This document shows positions 26,450 through 33,998 of a stretch of 45,603 bases of DNA, piece after piece; position 1 is the first letter of the stretch; each line of letters begins with the position of its first letter. A program made the translations under genes and the position numbers. The DNA is from a bacterium (GTDB lineage Bacteria; Pseudomonadota; Alphaproteobacteria; Sphingomonadales; Sphingomonadaceae). Below the pieces are notes generated by a model that did no database searches, had not been told where the DNA came from, and worked only from the letters and a program-made list of their open reading frames with translations. The stretch spans positions 1 through 45,603 of the forward strand of contig JAVBXL010000077.1 of the NCBI GenBank assembly GCA_030824575.1, read 5' to 3'.

Positions 26450-27670
26450 CTAACCGGAATTGTTATCTTTTGGGTTATCATCTTCTCCTTTTGTTCCGGG
26501 CACAGCCCCGCGCCTTTCCCGGCGCCACAGGATCGCACCCAGTGTCGCCCATATCGTCCCGGCCAGAAGCGCCCAGCGGAGCGCGCGGGTGACGTCCTGC
26601 CCATCCCGCATCCAGCGGCGATCGGCGGGGATAGAGCCGCCGTTCAGCCAATGGACGATAAGTGCAGGCGTATCGGCCACCCAATGTCGGGGGTCGAGCG
26701 GACGGGCAGGATCGGCGAGCCACAGACGATCATCGATCGGATCGGCGTCCCCCAGCACCAGCACCGCGCCCTGGCCGATATGCTGGCGATGCAGCAGGGC
26801 CTCCCCCGATCGCTGCCCGCCGGACAGGGTGATCAACTGGCCATCGGGTAGAAAATGCCGGATTTCCGATTCTTCCATGACGCCCGACGGCGCGAAGCCC
26901 CAATGTTCGAGCAGCGGCCCCAGCAGGCCGGTAGGCGGCGCGCGGCGGCGATCGCCCAGCGGCAGGTCCGACGGCCAGCGCAGCAGCGGATCGGCCAGCA
27001 CCAGCGCCGTGCCGCCATCCCGCACCCATCGATCGATCGCGACAAGTTGCGCGGGCGTCAGCGCGCGTGGCTGCGCCAGCAACAGGCGTCGCGCGCCCGA
27101 TGCCTTGAGCTGAACCGGATCGTCCATAGGCATCACGGTGAAGCGGGTGCGCAGGACCGCGACGATGGGCGCGTCCCGTGGCGCGGCCTGCCCCGATTCG
27201 CTCCAGAAGAGCGGCAAGGCAGTGATGACGGCGAGCCTGGGGCGATCCGGGGCAGGTTGCAACGGCTGGGCGGGGCCGCGCCAGAGGAGTAGCGCCGCCA
27301 AGGCGAGGACAATCATACCCACACCCATTCGCTTCGAAGCGAACAAAGAATGGCGCAGTATCGACCCACCAAAAACAGCCAGCAGCGCGACCGCAAGCAG
27401 CCCCAGCACCGCCATCCCATCCGGCGCGCGTCCCGCCGCGAAAGCACAGAAGATCAGCGCCATCCCGACGCCACCCATCGCCGCCCACGTCAGTATCGCC
27501 CATCCGCGCCGCCCCAGCAGCAGGCCCGCCCCGGTCAGCGCCAGCGCCGTTGGCAAAGCCCAGTCCCAGGGATCGGCCTGCCCCGTCAGCCAGGCGCGCC
27601 ACAGACCGGCCAGGACAATCGCCAGCGGCGTCAGCCAGAGCCACATGAATCGGTTCAGCCCCGCCTTCAT
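26450..27670 (-). CDS. Multi-pass membrane protein with GldG-like extracytoplasmic domain
   Basis: 406 residues. About five N-terminal membrane spans (within residues 8-130), a large soluble domain (about 140-375) and one C-terminal span (about 375-395). The soluble domain contains WVRDGGTALVLADPLL and GQGAVLVLGDADPIDD, reminiscent of the ABC-transporter auxiliary/GldG and DUF4350 group. That assignment is tentative and I would not name a function. It ends just before the mra regulatory region and follows a small membrane protein by 29 bases. It may be cotranscribed with cysK and that small ORF. Confidence 0.7.
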   Translation of the reverse strand: MKAGLNRFMWLWLTPLAIVLAGLWRAWLTGQADPWDWALPTALALTGAGLLLGRRGWAILTWAAMGGVGMALIFCAFAAGRAPDGMAVLGLLAVALLAVFGGSILRHSLFASKRMGVGMIVLALAALLLWRGPAQPLQPAPDRPRLAVITALPLFWSESGQAAPRDAPIVAVLRTRFTVMPMDDPVQLKASGARRLLLAQPRALTPAQLVAIDRWVRDGGTALVLADPLLRWPSDLPLGDRRRAPPTGLLGPLLEHWGFAPSGVMEESEIRHFLPDGQLITLSGGQRSGEALLHRQHIGQGAVLVLGDADPIDDRLWLADPARPLDPRHWVADTPALIVHWLNGGSIPADRRWMRDGQDVTRALRWALLAGTIWATLGAILWRRERRGAVPGTKGEDDNPKDNNSG

Positions 27671-27699
27671 CGGCGGCGATCCCGGCCCGGCGGCATCAC

Positions 27700-28056
27700 T
27701 CAGCGCTGCTGCTGCGTGGGATCGCGGTCCATGGGCTTGCGGATATTGGGGTCGGGTTGCAGGTCGGGCACGATCGGCGCTTGTTCCGGCGCGGGCTGCA
27801 CGCCCAGTTCCGCCAGCGGATCGCGCGGCGAGACGGCATTGCCGCTGGCGCTGAGCGTCGGCACCACCGGCGGCGGCAGCGCGGCATCGTCCATCCGCGC
27901 CTTTTCGATGACGATATTGGCCAGGCCCACCAGCAACACCACACCCGCCAGACCGGTCAAGCCAATCTGGACGCGCTGTAACCCTTCCTGTCGGCGGGGT
28001 GTTTCAGCCATGGTGACGCTCTGGACCTCTTCGCCGCGACCCGTGTCGGCGATCAT
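27700..28056 (-). CDS. Small single-span membrane protein
   Basis: 118 residues from ATG at 28056, which overlaps the cysK stop (ATGA); an internal ATG at 28011 (MAETPRRQEG) is an alternative. One hydrophobic span lies at about 31-50 (IGLTGLAGVVLLVGLANIVI). The remainder is a proline-rich, acidic tail ending DRDPTQQQR, likely extracytoplasmic. I do not recognise a family. Tight spacing with cysK and the membrane protein at 26450-27670 suggests one transcript. Confidence 0.7.
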   Translation of the reverse strand: MIADTGRGEEVQSVTMAETPRRQEGLQRVQIGLTGLAGVVLLVGLANIVIEKARMDDAALPPPVVPTLSASGNAVSPRDPLAELGVQPAPEQAPIVPDLQPDPNIRKPMDRDPTQQQR

Positions 28057-29048
28057 GCAGTCTGCGCGAGCCAGGGGAAGACCGTCAAGCCCTTAGATTC
28101 CAGCCACTGACGGTTGTAGAGGGTCGAGAGGTAGCGAAAGCCGGTATCGCACAGGATCGTGGCGATTCGCTTGCCCGGCCCCAGTTGCCGCGCCAGCGCG
28201 ACTGCGCCCGCGACATTGATGCCCGACGACAGGCCCAGGCACAGCCCCTCCTCCGCCAGCAAGCGTCGGACCCACTCCATGCCGTCCGCGTCGGAAATGC
28301 GGAACTGGGTGTCGATCGGCGCGCCTTCCAGATTGGCGGTGATGCGCCCCTGGCCGATGCCCTCGGCCACCGAAGACCCGTCGGCCTTCAATTCGCCGGT
28401 CGCATAATAGCTGTAGAGCGCCGCGCCATGCGGATCGCTAAGCGCGATCGTAATCGCCTCATCCTTGGCTTTCAGGCCCAGGCCCACGCCCGCGATCGTG
28501 CCGCCGGTGCCGGCCGCACAGGTGAAGCCGTCGATCCGACCGTCCATCTGTGTCCAGATTTCCTCCGCCGTGCCGACAATATGCGCCTTGCGGTTGGCGA
28601 TATTGTCGAACTGGTTGGCCCAGATCGCGCCCTCCGTTTCTTCCGCCAGCCGGCGCGAGGTGTGGACGAAATGGCCCGGATTCGAATAAGGCGCGGCCGG
28701 CACCGTCACCAGCTCCGCGCCCAGCGCGCGCAGCGTATCCATTTTCTCCCGGCTTTGCGTTTCGGGCATGACGATGATCGTCTTATAGCCCTTGGCATTA
28801 GCGACCAGCGCCAGGCCGATGCCGGTATTGCCCGCCGTCCCCTCGACAATTGTGCCGCCGGGCTGAAGCAGCCCCTTTTCCTCGGCATCGTTGACGATGA
28901 ACAGCGCCGCCCGGTCCTTGACCGAGGCACCGGGATTGGCGAATTCGCACTTGGCGAAAATGTCGCAGCCGGTTTCCTGCGAAGGACCAGCGAGGCGCAC
29001 CATAGGCGTGTTGCCGATGAGCGCGAGACTATTGGGTTGAAGCAGCAT
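28053..29048 (-). CDS. cysK: Cysteine synthase A (O-acetylserine sulfhydrylase)
   Basis: 331 residues from ATG at 29048 (MLLQPNSLALIGNTPMVRL). PLP enzyme making L-cysteine from O-acetylserine and sulfide. The PLP lysine is K44 in NPGASVKDRAALF, followed by EGTAGNTGIGLALVA near 75 and a glycine-rich phosphate loop in CAAGTGGTIAGVG near 183. A frame extension upstream to 29117 lacks family similarity and was not used. It could belong to the closely related cystathionine beta-synthase-like group, but the core is standard CysK. The 217-base gap to the divergent sleB-like gene probably holds both promoters. Confidence 0.93.
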   Translation of the reverse strand: MLLQPNSLALIGNTPMVRLAGPSQETGCDIFAKCEFANPGASVKDRAALFIVNDAEEKGLLQPGGTIVEGTAGNTGIGLALVANAKGYKTIIVMPETQSREKMDTLRALGAELVTVPAAPYSNPGHFVHTSRRLAEETEGAIWANQFDNIANRKAHIVGTAEEIWTQMDGRIDGFTCAAGTGGTIAGVGLGLKAKDEAITIALSDPHGAALYSYYATGELKADGSSVAEGIGQGRITANLEGAPIDTQFRISDADGMEWVRRLLAEEGLCLGLSSGINVAGAVALARQLGPGKRIATILCDTGFRYLSTLYNRQWLESKGLTVFPWLAQTA

Positions 29049-29265
29049 GGCACCCGCATAGCGGAGCGGGCGCGACTTTGCCAAGCAAGGGAATGATGAC
29101 GCGAAGAAAGCGGCCATTTCACCGCCCTGTTAATCTTTGCCCGGTTAATCTTTTCACCCTCCGGCGTCCCATCGCGGCACAGGCCCAAATCCATAGAGGA
29201 AAGCGCAAGGGAATTGGGTTAAGGGCGGCTGGGCGACATGGTGTCGCGCGGCAACAGGGTTTGGC

Positions 29266-30237
29266 ATGCGGTTTTTTGCGCAGATGCGGGGATGGAAGGG
29301 CCATGGGGCGATCCTTGCGATCGCGTTGCTGGTCCTGGTCGCCCCGCGCCTGATCACTGCTGCGCCGCTCGACATGCTGGACGGCGAACAGAGTCGATCG
29401 CTGGCCGATCCGGCCGAAGATTCGGGCGCGAATTTCCCCGGCTCCGCCTTTTTCTATGCGCAAGGGGCGTTCGACCCCGTGCCCGGCGTCGCCACGGTGC
29501 AGAGCGAGCATGTGCTGGGCCTGGACGAAGTGAAGGCCGCGCCCGCCATGATCTTTCGCGGCCTAACCGGCCTCGACAGCTATCGCGCGCTCAATTGCCT
29601 GACCTCGGCCGTCTATTATGAAGCCGCCAACGAACCGGACGATGGCCAGCGCGCGGTGGCGCAGGTGGTTCTAAACCGTGTGCGCAGCCAGCTATGGCCC
29701 AATACGGTGTGCGGCGTCGTCTATCAGGGGTCGGAACGCACCGACTATAAATGCCAGTTCACCTTCAGCTGCGACGGGGCGATGGCGCGGGTTCCCGCCG
29801 CCGCCGCCTGGGTACGGGCGCGGCGCGTGGCCGAGGACGCGCTGGCGGGGAAAGTCTATGCCCCGGTCGGCCTCGCCACCCATTATCACACGTTGGCGGT
29901 ACGGCCCGACTGGTCGTCCAGCCTGCAGGCGGTGGCGGTGATCGGCGCGCATATCTTTTACCGCAATCCCGGCTTCAACGGCACGCCCGCGGCCTTCGCC
30001 GCCCCCTATCTGGGGCGCGAGACGATTTCGGGGCCGGCGCGCACCAGCTGGCCTGCGCGCCCGGTGCAGCCGGTCGAGATGCTCGCGGCACCCTATATGC
30101 CGCCCGCCCAAGCCTTGCCCCAGGTTGCGCCGCGTACCGGATGGACGCCCGCGCCGCTGCCGCAGCCTGCCGACGACGGTCTGCCGGAATCCACCATCCG
30201 GCCGGAATATCGCAACAGCGGCCGCCCGCTTATCTGA
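29266..30237 (+). CDS. SleB-type cell wall hydrolase
   Basis: 323 residues. An N-terminal signal or anchor segment (about 14-33, AILAIALLVLVAPRLITA) is followed by the cell-wall hydrolase SleB/CwlJ (Hydrolase_2) domain at about 105-225. That domain carries LTSAVYYEAANEPDDGQRAV, with the conserved glutamate, and VLNRVRSQLWPNTVCGVVYQ. Family members cleave peptidoglycan glycan bonds, in spore cortex for the founders; in alphaproteobacteria the role is general wall turnover. A proline-rich tail (about 255-323) follows. An AGGG ribosome site lies six bases upstream. Confidence 0.9.
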   Translation: MRFFAQMRGWKGHGAILAIALLVLVAPRLITAAPLDMLDGEQSRSLADPAEDSGANFPGSAFFYAQGAFDPVPGVATVQSEHVLGLDEVKAAPAMIFRGLTGLDSYRALNCLTSAVYYEAANEPDDGQRAVAQVVLNRVRSQLWPNTVCGVVYQGSERTDYKCQFTFSCDGAMARVPAAAAWVRARRVAEDALAGKVYAPVGLATHYHTLAVRPDWSSSLQAVAVIGAHIFYRNPGFNGTPAAFAAPYLGRETISGPARTSWPARPVQPVEMLAAPYMPPAQALPQVAPRTGWTPAPLPQPADDGLPESTIRPEYRNSGRPLI

Positions 30238-30345
30238 CACGCTTTTTTTGCCCGAACCGGCGGTTTTTTGCGGTTAATGCTGGGGTGAGCATCGAAGTGG
30301 TTGGAAAAAAAGCAGATTAAAAAATGGCTTTTTGGGCACCTGGCG

Positions 30346-30371
30346 GGAACCGATTTGCCCCATTGTGGGTT
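30346..30371 (+). promoter_or_regulatory. EcfG-like promoter upstream of the small RNA
   Basis: GGAAC (30346-30350), 17 bases, then GGTT (30368-30371) approximates the alphaproteobacterial general stress sigma factor consensus GGAAC-N16/17-CGTT, with one mismatch. If transcription starts at the first base of the small RNA stem (30381), the boxes lie at about -35 and -13. A TATATT at 30373-30378 could instead serve sigma-70. Confidence 0.5.
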
Positions 30372-30380
30372 CTATATTTC

Positions 30381-30470
30381 GGATAGCAAATCTTTTGCCC
30401 CCCGCTCTTGCTATCCGCAAAATATGAGCCCGGAACGTCTCCCCCCCGACACGTTCCGGGCTCAGACTTT
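30381..30470 (+). ncRNA. suhB/mmgR-like small RNA with two C-rich hairpin loops
   Basis: Two perfect stem-loops stand in series. The first pairs GGATAGCAA (30381-30389) with TTGCTATCC (30408-30416) around a loop containing TTTTGCCCCCCGC. The second pairs GAGCCCGGAACGT (30426-30438) with ACGTTCCGGGCTC (30451-30463) around a loop containing CTCCCCCCC, and is followed by AGACTTTTCC as a terminator. Length near 85 bases, two hairpins and C-rich, anti-Shine-Dalgarno loops match the suhB/mmgR (alpha-r8) sRNA family as I remember it. Such RNAs usually act with Hfq by pairing near ribosome sites. It lies in a 361-base gap between the wall hydrolase and the entericidin-like gene. Confidence 0.75.
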
Positions 30471-30512
30471 TCCGGGGCCTTTCCTTTTGAAATCTTTATT
30501 CTTTTCGGCTGC

Positions 30513-30537
30513 GGAACGTATCGCGGCAGCGCGGGTT
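30513..30537 (+). promoter_or_regulatory. EcfG-like promoter upstream of the entericidin-like gene
   Basis: GGAAC (30513-30517), 16 bases, then GGTT (30534-30537) fits GGAAC-N16/17-CGTT with one mismatch. The predicted start near 30547 leaves a 5' leader of about 50 bases containing the palindrome GATGGCG-T-CGCCATC. General stress control is inferred from the motif alone. Confidence 0.55.
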
Positions 30538-30598
30538 CTTCCTGTGTCACTGTGATGGCGTCGCCATCCGGTCACAGATTTTGACGAGGAGATTTCCG

Positions 30599-30727
30599 AT
30601 GACCAAGAAAATTCTAGCCGCCGTGCTGCTCACCGGATCGCTCATGGTTGCCGCGTGCAACACGGTCGAAGGCGCAGGCCGCGACGTGCAGAGCGCCGGC
30701 AAGGCCGTGGAAAAGACTGCGAACTAA
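30599..30727 (+). CDS. Entericidin-like small lipoprotein
   Basis: 42 residues, too short for many gene finders. MTKKILAAVLLTGSLMVAAC is a lipoprotein signal peptide with lipobox MVAAC (C20). The mature 23-residue part, NTVEGAGRDVQSAGKAVEKT and two more residues, matches the entericidin A/B pattern. These are small outer membrane lipoproteins, often stress-induced. An AGGAG ribosome site lies ten bases upstream and a strong terminator follows at 30771-30801, so it is a single-gene transcript. Confidence 0.9.
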   Translation: MTKKILAAVLLTGSLMVAACNTVEGAGRDVQSAGKAVEKTAN

Positions 30728-30770
30728 GGGTCGGACAGACTCTATAGGTTACTACCCCGCTCCCTAGCAT

Positions 30771-30801
30771 GGCCCGCCCGTCAAACGGCGGGCCTTTTTT
30801 T
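30771..30801 (+). terminator. Intrinsic terminator after the entericidin-like gene
   Basis: A perfect GGCCCGCC/GGCGGGCC stem (30771-30778 with 30787-30794), an eight-base loop and seven Ts. A textbook rho-independent terminator 43 bases after the stop codon. Confidence 0.93.
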
Positions 30802-30876
30802 GCGCCGCGAAGAAGGAATCTGTAGGCTTCGACCAGAAGCGGGCGTGCGGCGGCCATTCCGGCTTGCCCAATAGCC

Positions 30877-31006
30877 GTCACCCCAGCGAGGGGGGTCTCA
30901 GGCGACGGCGCGCTACGTGTGGGTAAGCGCTCATTTCGACCGCTGCGTGCTCCCGCGCGAGACCCCCGCGTTGGCCTACGGCCGCCCTTCGGGTCGCTGG
31001 GGTGAC
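30877..31006. repeat. 130-base inverted-repeat element
   Basis: The ends are perfect 13-base inverted copies: GTCACCCCAGCGA at 30877-30889 and TCGCTGGGGTGAC at 30994-31006. A second inner pair, GGGGGTCTC against GAGACCCCC, allows a longer stem. On the plus strand it is followed by ACAGGATTTTTT. It occupies most of the 372-base gap between the entericidin-like gene and tatC. It looks like a third sphingomonad dispersed repeat family; no coding sequence was seen. Confidence 0.75.
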
Positions 31007-31099
31007 AGGATTTTTTCGTCGTCGCTAAAGTGACGTCAGGTGCAAAGCGGAATGCCAGAAAACCAGCCCGCATTGCCAACCCGCAAACCCATCGCCCGT

Positions 31100-31879
31100 T
31101 TACGCCGAAGCCTCTTCCGCCGCCTCTTGCTTGGCGGCCCGGCGATCGGTGAACCAGATCGCGACGATGGTGATTTCGTACAGCAGCAACAGCGGAATCG
31201 CGAGCATCAGCTGCGATACCACATCGGGCGGGGTCAGCACGGCCGCCAGGATGAAGGCCGCGACGATCATATAACGCCGCATCCCGATCAACTGCGCCCG
31301 CGTGACGAAGCCGGCGCGGTTGAGCAGCATCAGCAGCACCGGCATCAGGAAACTGATGCCGAAGGCCAGGATGAATTGCATGACGAGGCCAAGATAGGCG
31401 TCCGCACTGGGCAGCGCCTCCACTTGCAGACCGCTGCTATTCCCCTGAAATTCCAAAAAGAAGTGGAAAGCCATCGGCATGACCACGAAATAGGCGAGGC
31501 TAGCGCCCAGCGCGAACAGGAAGGGCGTGGCCAGGATGAAGGGCAGCAGCGCCTTCTTTTCCTTGGCATAGAGGCCTGGTGCCACAAAGGCCCAGAGCTG
31601 GTTGGCGATGATCGGGAAAGACAGGCAGAAAGCCCCGAAAAAGGCGATCTTCACCTGCACGAAGAAGGCTTCGTACAGCTTGGTGTAGACCAGCTTGCCC
31701 CCGCCGTCACCAAACGCTTCCTTGAGCGGGTGGACCAGGATCGTGAACAGCTGTTCGGAAAAATAGAAGCAGATCGCCCCGGTCGCTACCAGCGCATAGA
31801 CGCATTTGAGCAAACGGCCGCGCAGTTCGATCAGATGGTCGAGCAAGGGTGCCTTGCTGTCGTCGATGTCGCCGATCAT
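31100..31879 (-). CDS. tatC: Twin-arginine translocase subunit TatC
   Basis: 259 residues, six predicted membrane spans. TatC recognises the twin-arginine signal of folded substrates. The N-terminus [20 protein letters not shown] is the classic HLxELR motif, and later [20 protein letters not shown] and [20 protein letters not shown] are conserved. It is the last gene of tatABC, overlapping tatB (ATGA). Confidence 0.97.
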   Translation of the reverse strand: MIGDIDDSKAPLLDHLIELRGRLLKCVYALVATGAICFYFSEQLFTILVHPLKEAFGDGGGKLVYTKLYEAFFVQVKIAFFGAFCLSFPIIANQLWAFVAPGLYAKEKKALLPFILATPFLFALGASLAYFVVMPMAFHFFLEFQGNSSGLQVEALPSADAYLGLVMQFILAFGISFLMPVLLMLLNRAGFVTRAQLIGMRRYMIVAAFILAAVLTPPDVVSQLMLAIPLLLLYEITIVAIWFTDRRAAKQEAAEEASA

Positions 31880-32325
31880 GCCGCTGCGTCGCCCTTATGC
31901 GGCTGGGCGACAGGCTCCGCCGATGCCTCCGCGACATAGGGCGGGCCGTCCGCCGCCGGGGGCGCGACCGGGGCCGATTGCGCGACGAAAGCCGGCTTTT
32001 CCGTCGGCGCTTCGGCCACATAGGGCGGGTTGCCTTCGGACCCCGCGGAGTCGCCCGGCGCCAGCAGTGCGTCTGTCGCGGCGACTTCGGGCGGATGCTC
32101 GTCCATGATCCGCTTGTTCTGCGCCGCCCATTTCTTTTCCAGCTCTTCCAGCTCCACTTCGCGCACCATCGCGTCGATGCCGGTGCGGAAATGCCGGGCC
32201 ATGCCCTGCGCCTTGCCGACGATCTGCCCCACCTTGTACAAGGCGCGCGGCAGATCCTTAGGCCCGATCACGATCACGGCTATGATCACGATCACCAGAA
32301 ATTCGGACGAATCGATACCAAACAT
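31876..32325 (-). CDS. tatB: Sec-independent translocase protein TatB
   Basis: 149 residues. It begins [20 protein letters not shown], the short N-terminal span of TatB, then [20 protein letters not shown] and an amphipathic helix to about residue 75. The remaining half is a proline/alanine-rich low-complexity tail. TatB mediates contact between substrate-loaded TatC and TatA. It starts 27 bases after tatA ends. Confidence 0.95.
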   Translation of the reverse strand: MFGIDSSEFLVIVIIAVIVIGPKDLPRALYKVGQIVGKAQGMARHFRTGIDAMVREVELEELEKKWAAQNKRIMDEHPPEVAATDALLAPGDSAGSEGNPPYVAEAPTEKPAFVAQSAPVAPPAADGPPYVAEASAEPVAQPHKGDAAA

Positions 32326-32352
32326 GCGGGACTACCGGCCTGCGCTAGAGGA

Positions 32353-32601
32353 TCAGGCCTTGGTCTTTTCTTCGGTCGCGCTGGGGGTCGGCGCGTCCTG
32401 CTCCGGCACGCGATGCCCTTCCAGGCGCGTCGCGGGCTTGGCCGGGGTCGCGTCGTCGTCGCTATCGTCGGCCATGCCCTTCTTGAAGCTCTTGATGCCC
32501 TTGGCCACGTCACCCATCAGGCCAGAAATACGGCCGCCGCCGAACAGCAGCATGACGACCAGGAGCACGATGACCCAGTGCATCAGCGAAAAGGAACCCA
32601 T
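32353..32601 (-). CDS. tatA: Sec-independent translocase protein TatA
   Basis: 82 residues. Pore-forming Tat component with an N-terminal span (about 6-21, [16 protein letters not shown]), a hinge and an amphipathic helix ([16 protein letters not shown]), then an acidic tail. It lies 28 bases after scpB and heads tatABC. Confidence 0.95.
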   Translation of the reverse strand: MGSFSLMHWVIVLLVVMLLFGGGRISGLMGDVAKGIKSFKKGMADDSDDDATPAKPATRLEGHRVPEQDAPTPSATEEKTKA

Positions 32602-32629
32602 TTTTCAATACTCCTAGTAGAAGGCCTAT

Positions 32630-33223
32630 CTAGGCGTCTTCATCGTCATTTTCCACAACGGATTGACCGCCCAGACCCTCCAGCACCAAATCGACCGGGT
32701 CGAGCAGGCCCGCGGCGCGCAGATCGTCCACGCCCGGAAGGTCGCGCCGGCTGCTAAGCCCGAAATGTGACAGAAAATCTACGGTCGTCGCATAGATAAG
32801 GGGGCGACCGGGCACTTCGCGTCGTCCGGCAGGGCGGACCCAGCCCGCTTCCATCAGCACGTCGAGCGTGCCCTTCGCCACCTGAACCCCGCGGATCGCC
32901 TCGATTTCCGCGCGGCTCACCGGCTCATGATAGGCAATGATCGCCAGCGTTTCCATCGCCGCGCGCGACAATTTGCGCGGCTCGTCCTTTTCGCGGCGCA
33001 GGATATGGGCCAGGTCGGGTGCGGTCTGGAAATGCCAGCGCCCGCCCCGTTCGACCAGATTGACCCCGCGCCCGGCATAATGATCGGCCAGCGCGCCAAG
33101 CGCTGCGGGAAGGTCACCACCCTCCCCGACATGCAATTTGATGTCGGCCGGCGTCAGCGGCGTTTCCGCCACGAACAGCGCGGCCTCCACCGCGCGCAGG
33201 AAATCGTCGGGTTCCGGGGTCAT
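32630..33223 (-). CDS. scpB: Segregation and condensation protein B
   Basis: 197 residues. Winged-helix partner of ScpA in the SMC-ScpAB condensin. Family features are LRAVEAALFVAETPLTPADI near residue 10, RAAMETLAIIAYHEPVSRAE near 86 and IRGVQVAKGTLDVLMEAGWV near 109. It overlaps scpA (ATGA). No smc gene lies in the window. Confidence 0.95.
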   Translation of the reverse strand: MTPEPDDFLRAVEAALFVAETPLTPADIKLHVGEGGDLPAALGALADHYAGRGVNLVERGGRWHFQTAPDLAHILRREKDEPRKLSRAAMETLAIIAYHEPVSRAEIEAIRGVQVAKGTLDVLMEAGWVRPAGRREVPGRPLIYATTVDFLSHFGLSSRRDLPGVDDLRAAGLLDPVDLVLEGLGGQSVVENDDEDA

Positions 33224-33996
33224 GCCGCAACGTCCTGATTCGGCGTGACCGCCCGCAGGTACAGCGGCGCGAAAATGCCGTCCTGCTGCATCTCCAGCCG
33301 CCCCTGCCGCGCCAGTTCCAGCGCCGCGACGAAGCTGCTGGCGAGCGCGGACTTCGCCTTGGGCGCGTCGAGATCGGGCGGCAGGAAGGATTCGAGCCGG
33401 GTCCAGTCGAGCGCCGCGCCGACCAGCGAACCGACCCGCTGGATCGCCTCGTCCAGCGTCATCACCCGGCGCACCGCGATGATGTGGACAGCCGGCTGGG
33501 TGCGGGCGCGAATCTGGCCATAGGACTGGATCAGGTCATAGAGGCTGGCGCGCCATAGCGCCTTCTTGACCAGCCGCAGCCCTTCCGGCTTGCGCCGGGC
33601 GAAGACATCGCGGCCGACCCGGTCGCGCGCCATCAGCCGGGCGGCGGCGTCGCGCATGGCGTGCAGCCGCTGGAGCCGTAATTGCAGTCGCAGCGCCAAA
33701 TCTTCGGGGCTGGGATCGGCCTGTTCCTGCCGCGGCAGCAGCAGCGAGGATTTCAGATAGGCGAGCCAGGCGGCCATCACCAGATAGTCCGCCGCCAGTT
33801 CCAACCGCAATTCCCGCGCGCCGTCGATGAAGTCCAGATATTGTTCGGTCAGCGCCAGAATGGAAATTTCGCGCAGATCCACCTTCTGCGTCCGCGCCAG
33901 GCTGAGCAGCAGGTCGAGCGGCCCTTCCCACGCCTCGAAACTGACGGTCAGCGTTTCGGGGTTGGGAATGGCAGGCGCGATGAAGAGATCGTCCAC
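33220..33996 (-). CDS. scpA: Segregation and condensation protein A
   Basis: 258 residues. Kleisin subunit closing the SMC ring. N-terminal FEAWEGPLDLLLSLARTQKV and DLREISILALTEQYLDFI near residues 20-55 and AADYLVMAAWLAYLKSSLLL near 68 are typical. The C-terminal winged-helix part (SSFVAALELARQGRLEMQQD) contacts the SMC head. It starts two bases after nagZ ends and overlaps scpB. Confidence 0.95.
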   Translation of the reverse strand: MDDLFIAPAIPNPETLTVSFEAWEGPLDLLLSLARTQKVDLREISILALTEQYLDFIDGARELRLELAADYLVMAAWLAYLKSSLLLPRQEQADPSPEDLALRLQLRLQRLHAMRDAAARLMARDRVGRDVFARRKPEGLRLVKKALWRASLYDLIQSYGQIRARTQPAVHIIAVRRVMTLDEAIQRVGSLVGAALDWTRLESFLPPDLDAPKAKSALASSFVAALELARQGRLEMQQDGIFAPLYLRAVTPNQDVAA

Positions 33997-33998
33997 GC

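Noticed and set aside
30432..30455. A third EcfG-type motif (GGAAC-N15-CGTT)
   Set aside because: It is formed by the two arms of the small RNA's second hairpin and has the wrong spacing; it reflects the palindrome, not a promoter.
30317..30550. Minus-strand 77-codon ORF
   Set aside because: It crosses both small RNA hairpins and has no ribosome site or family resemblance.
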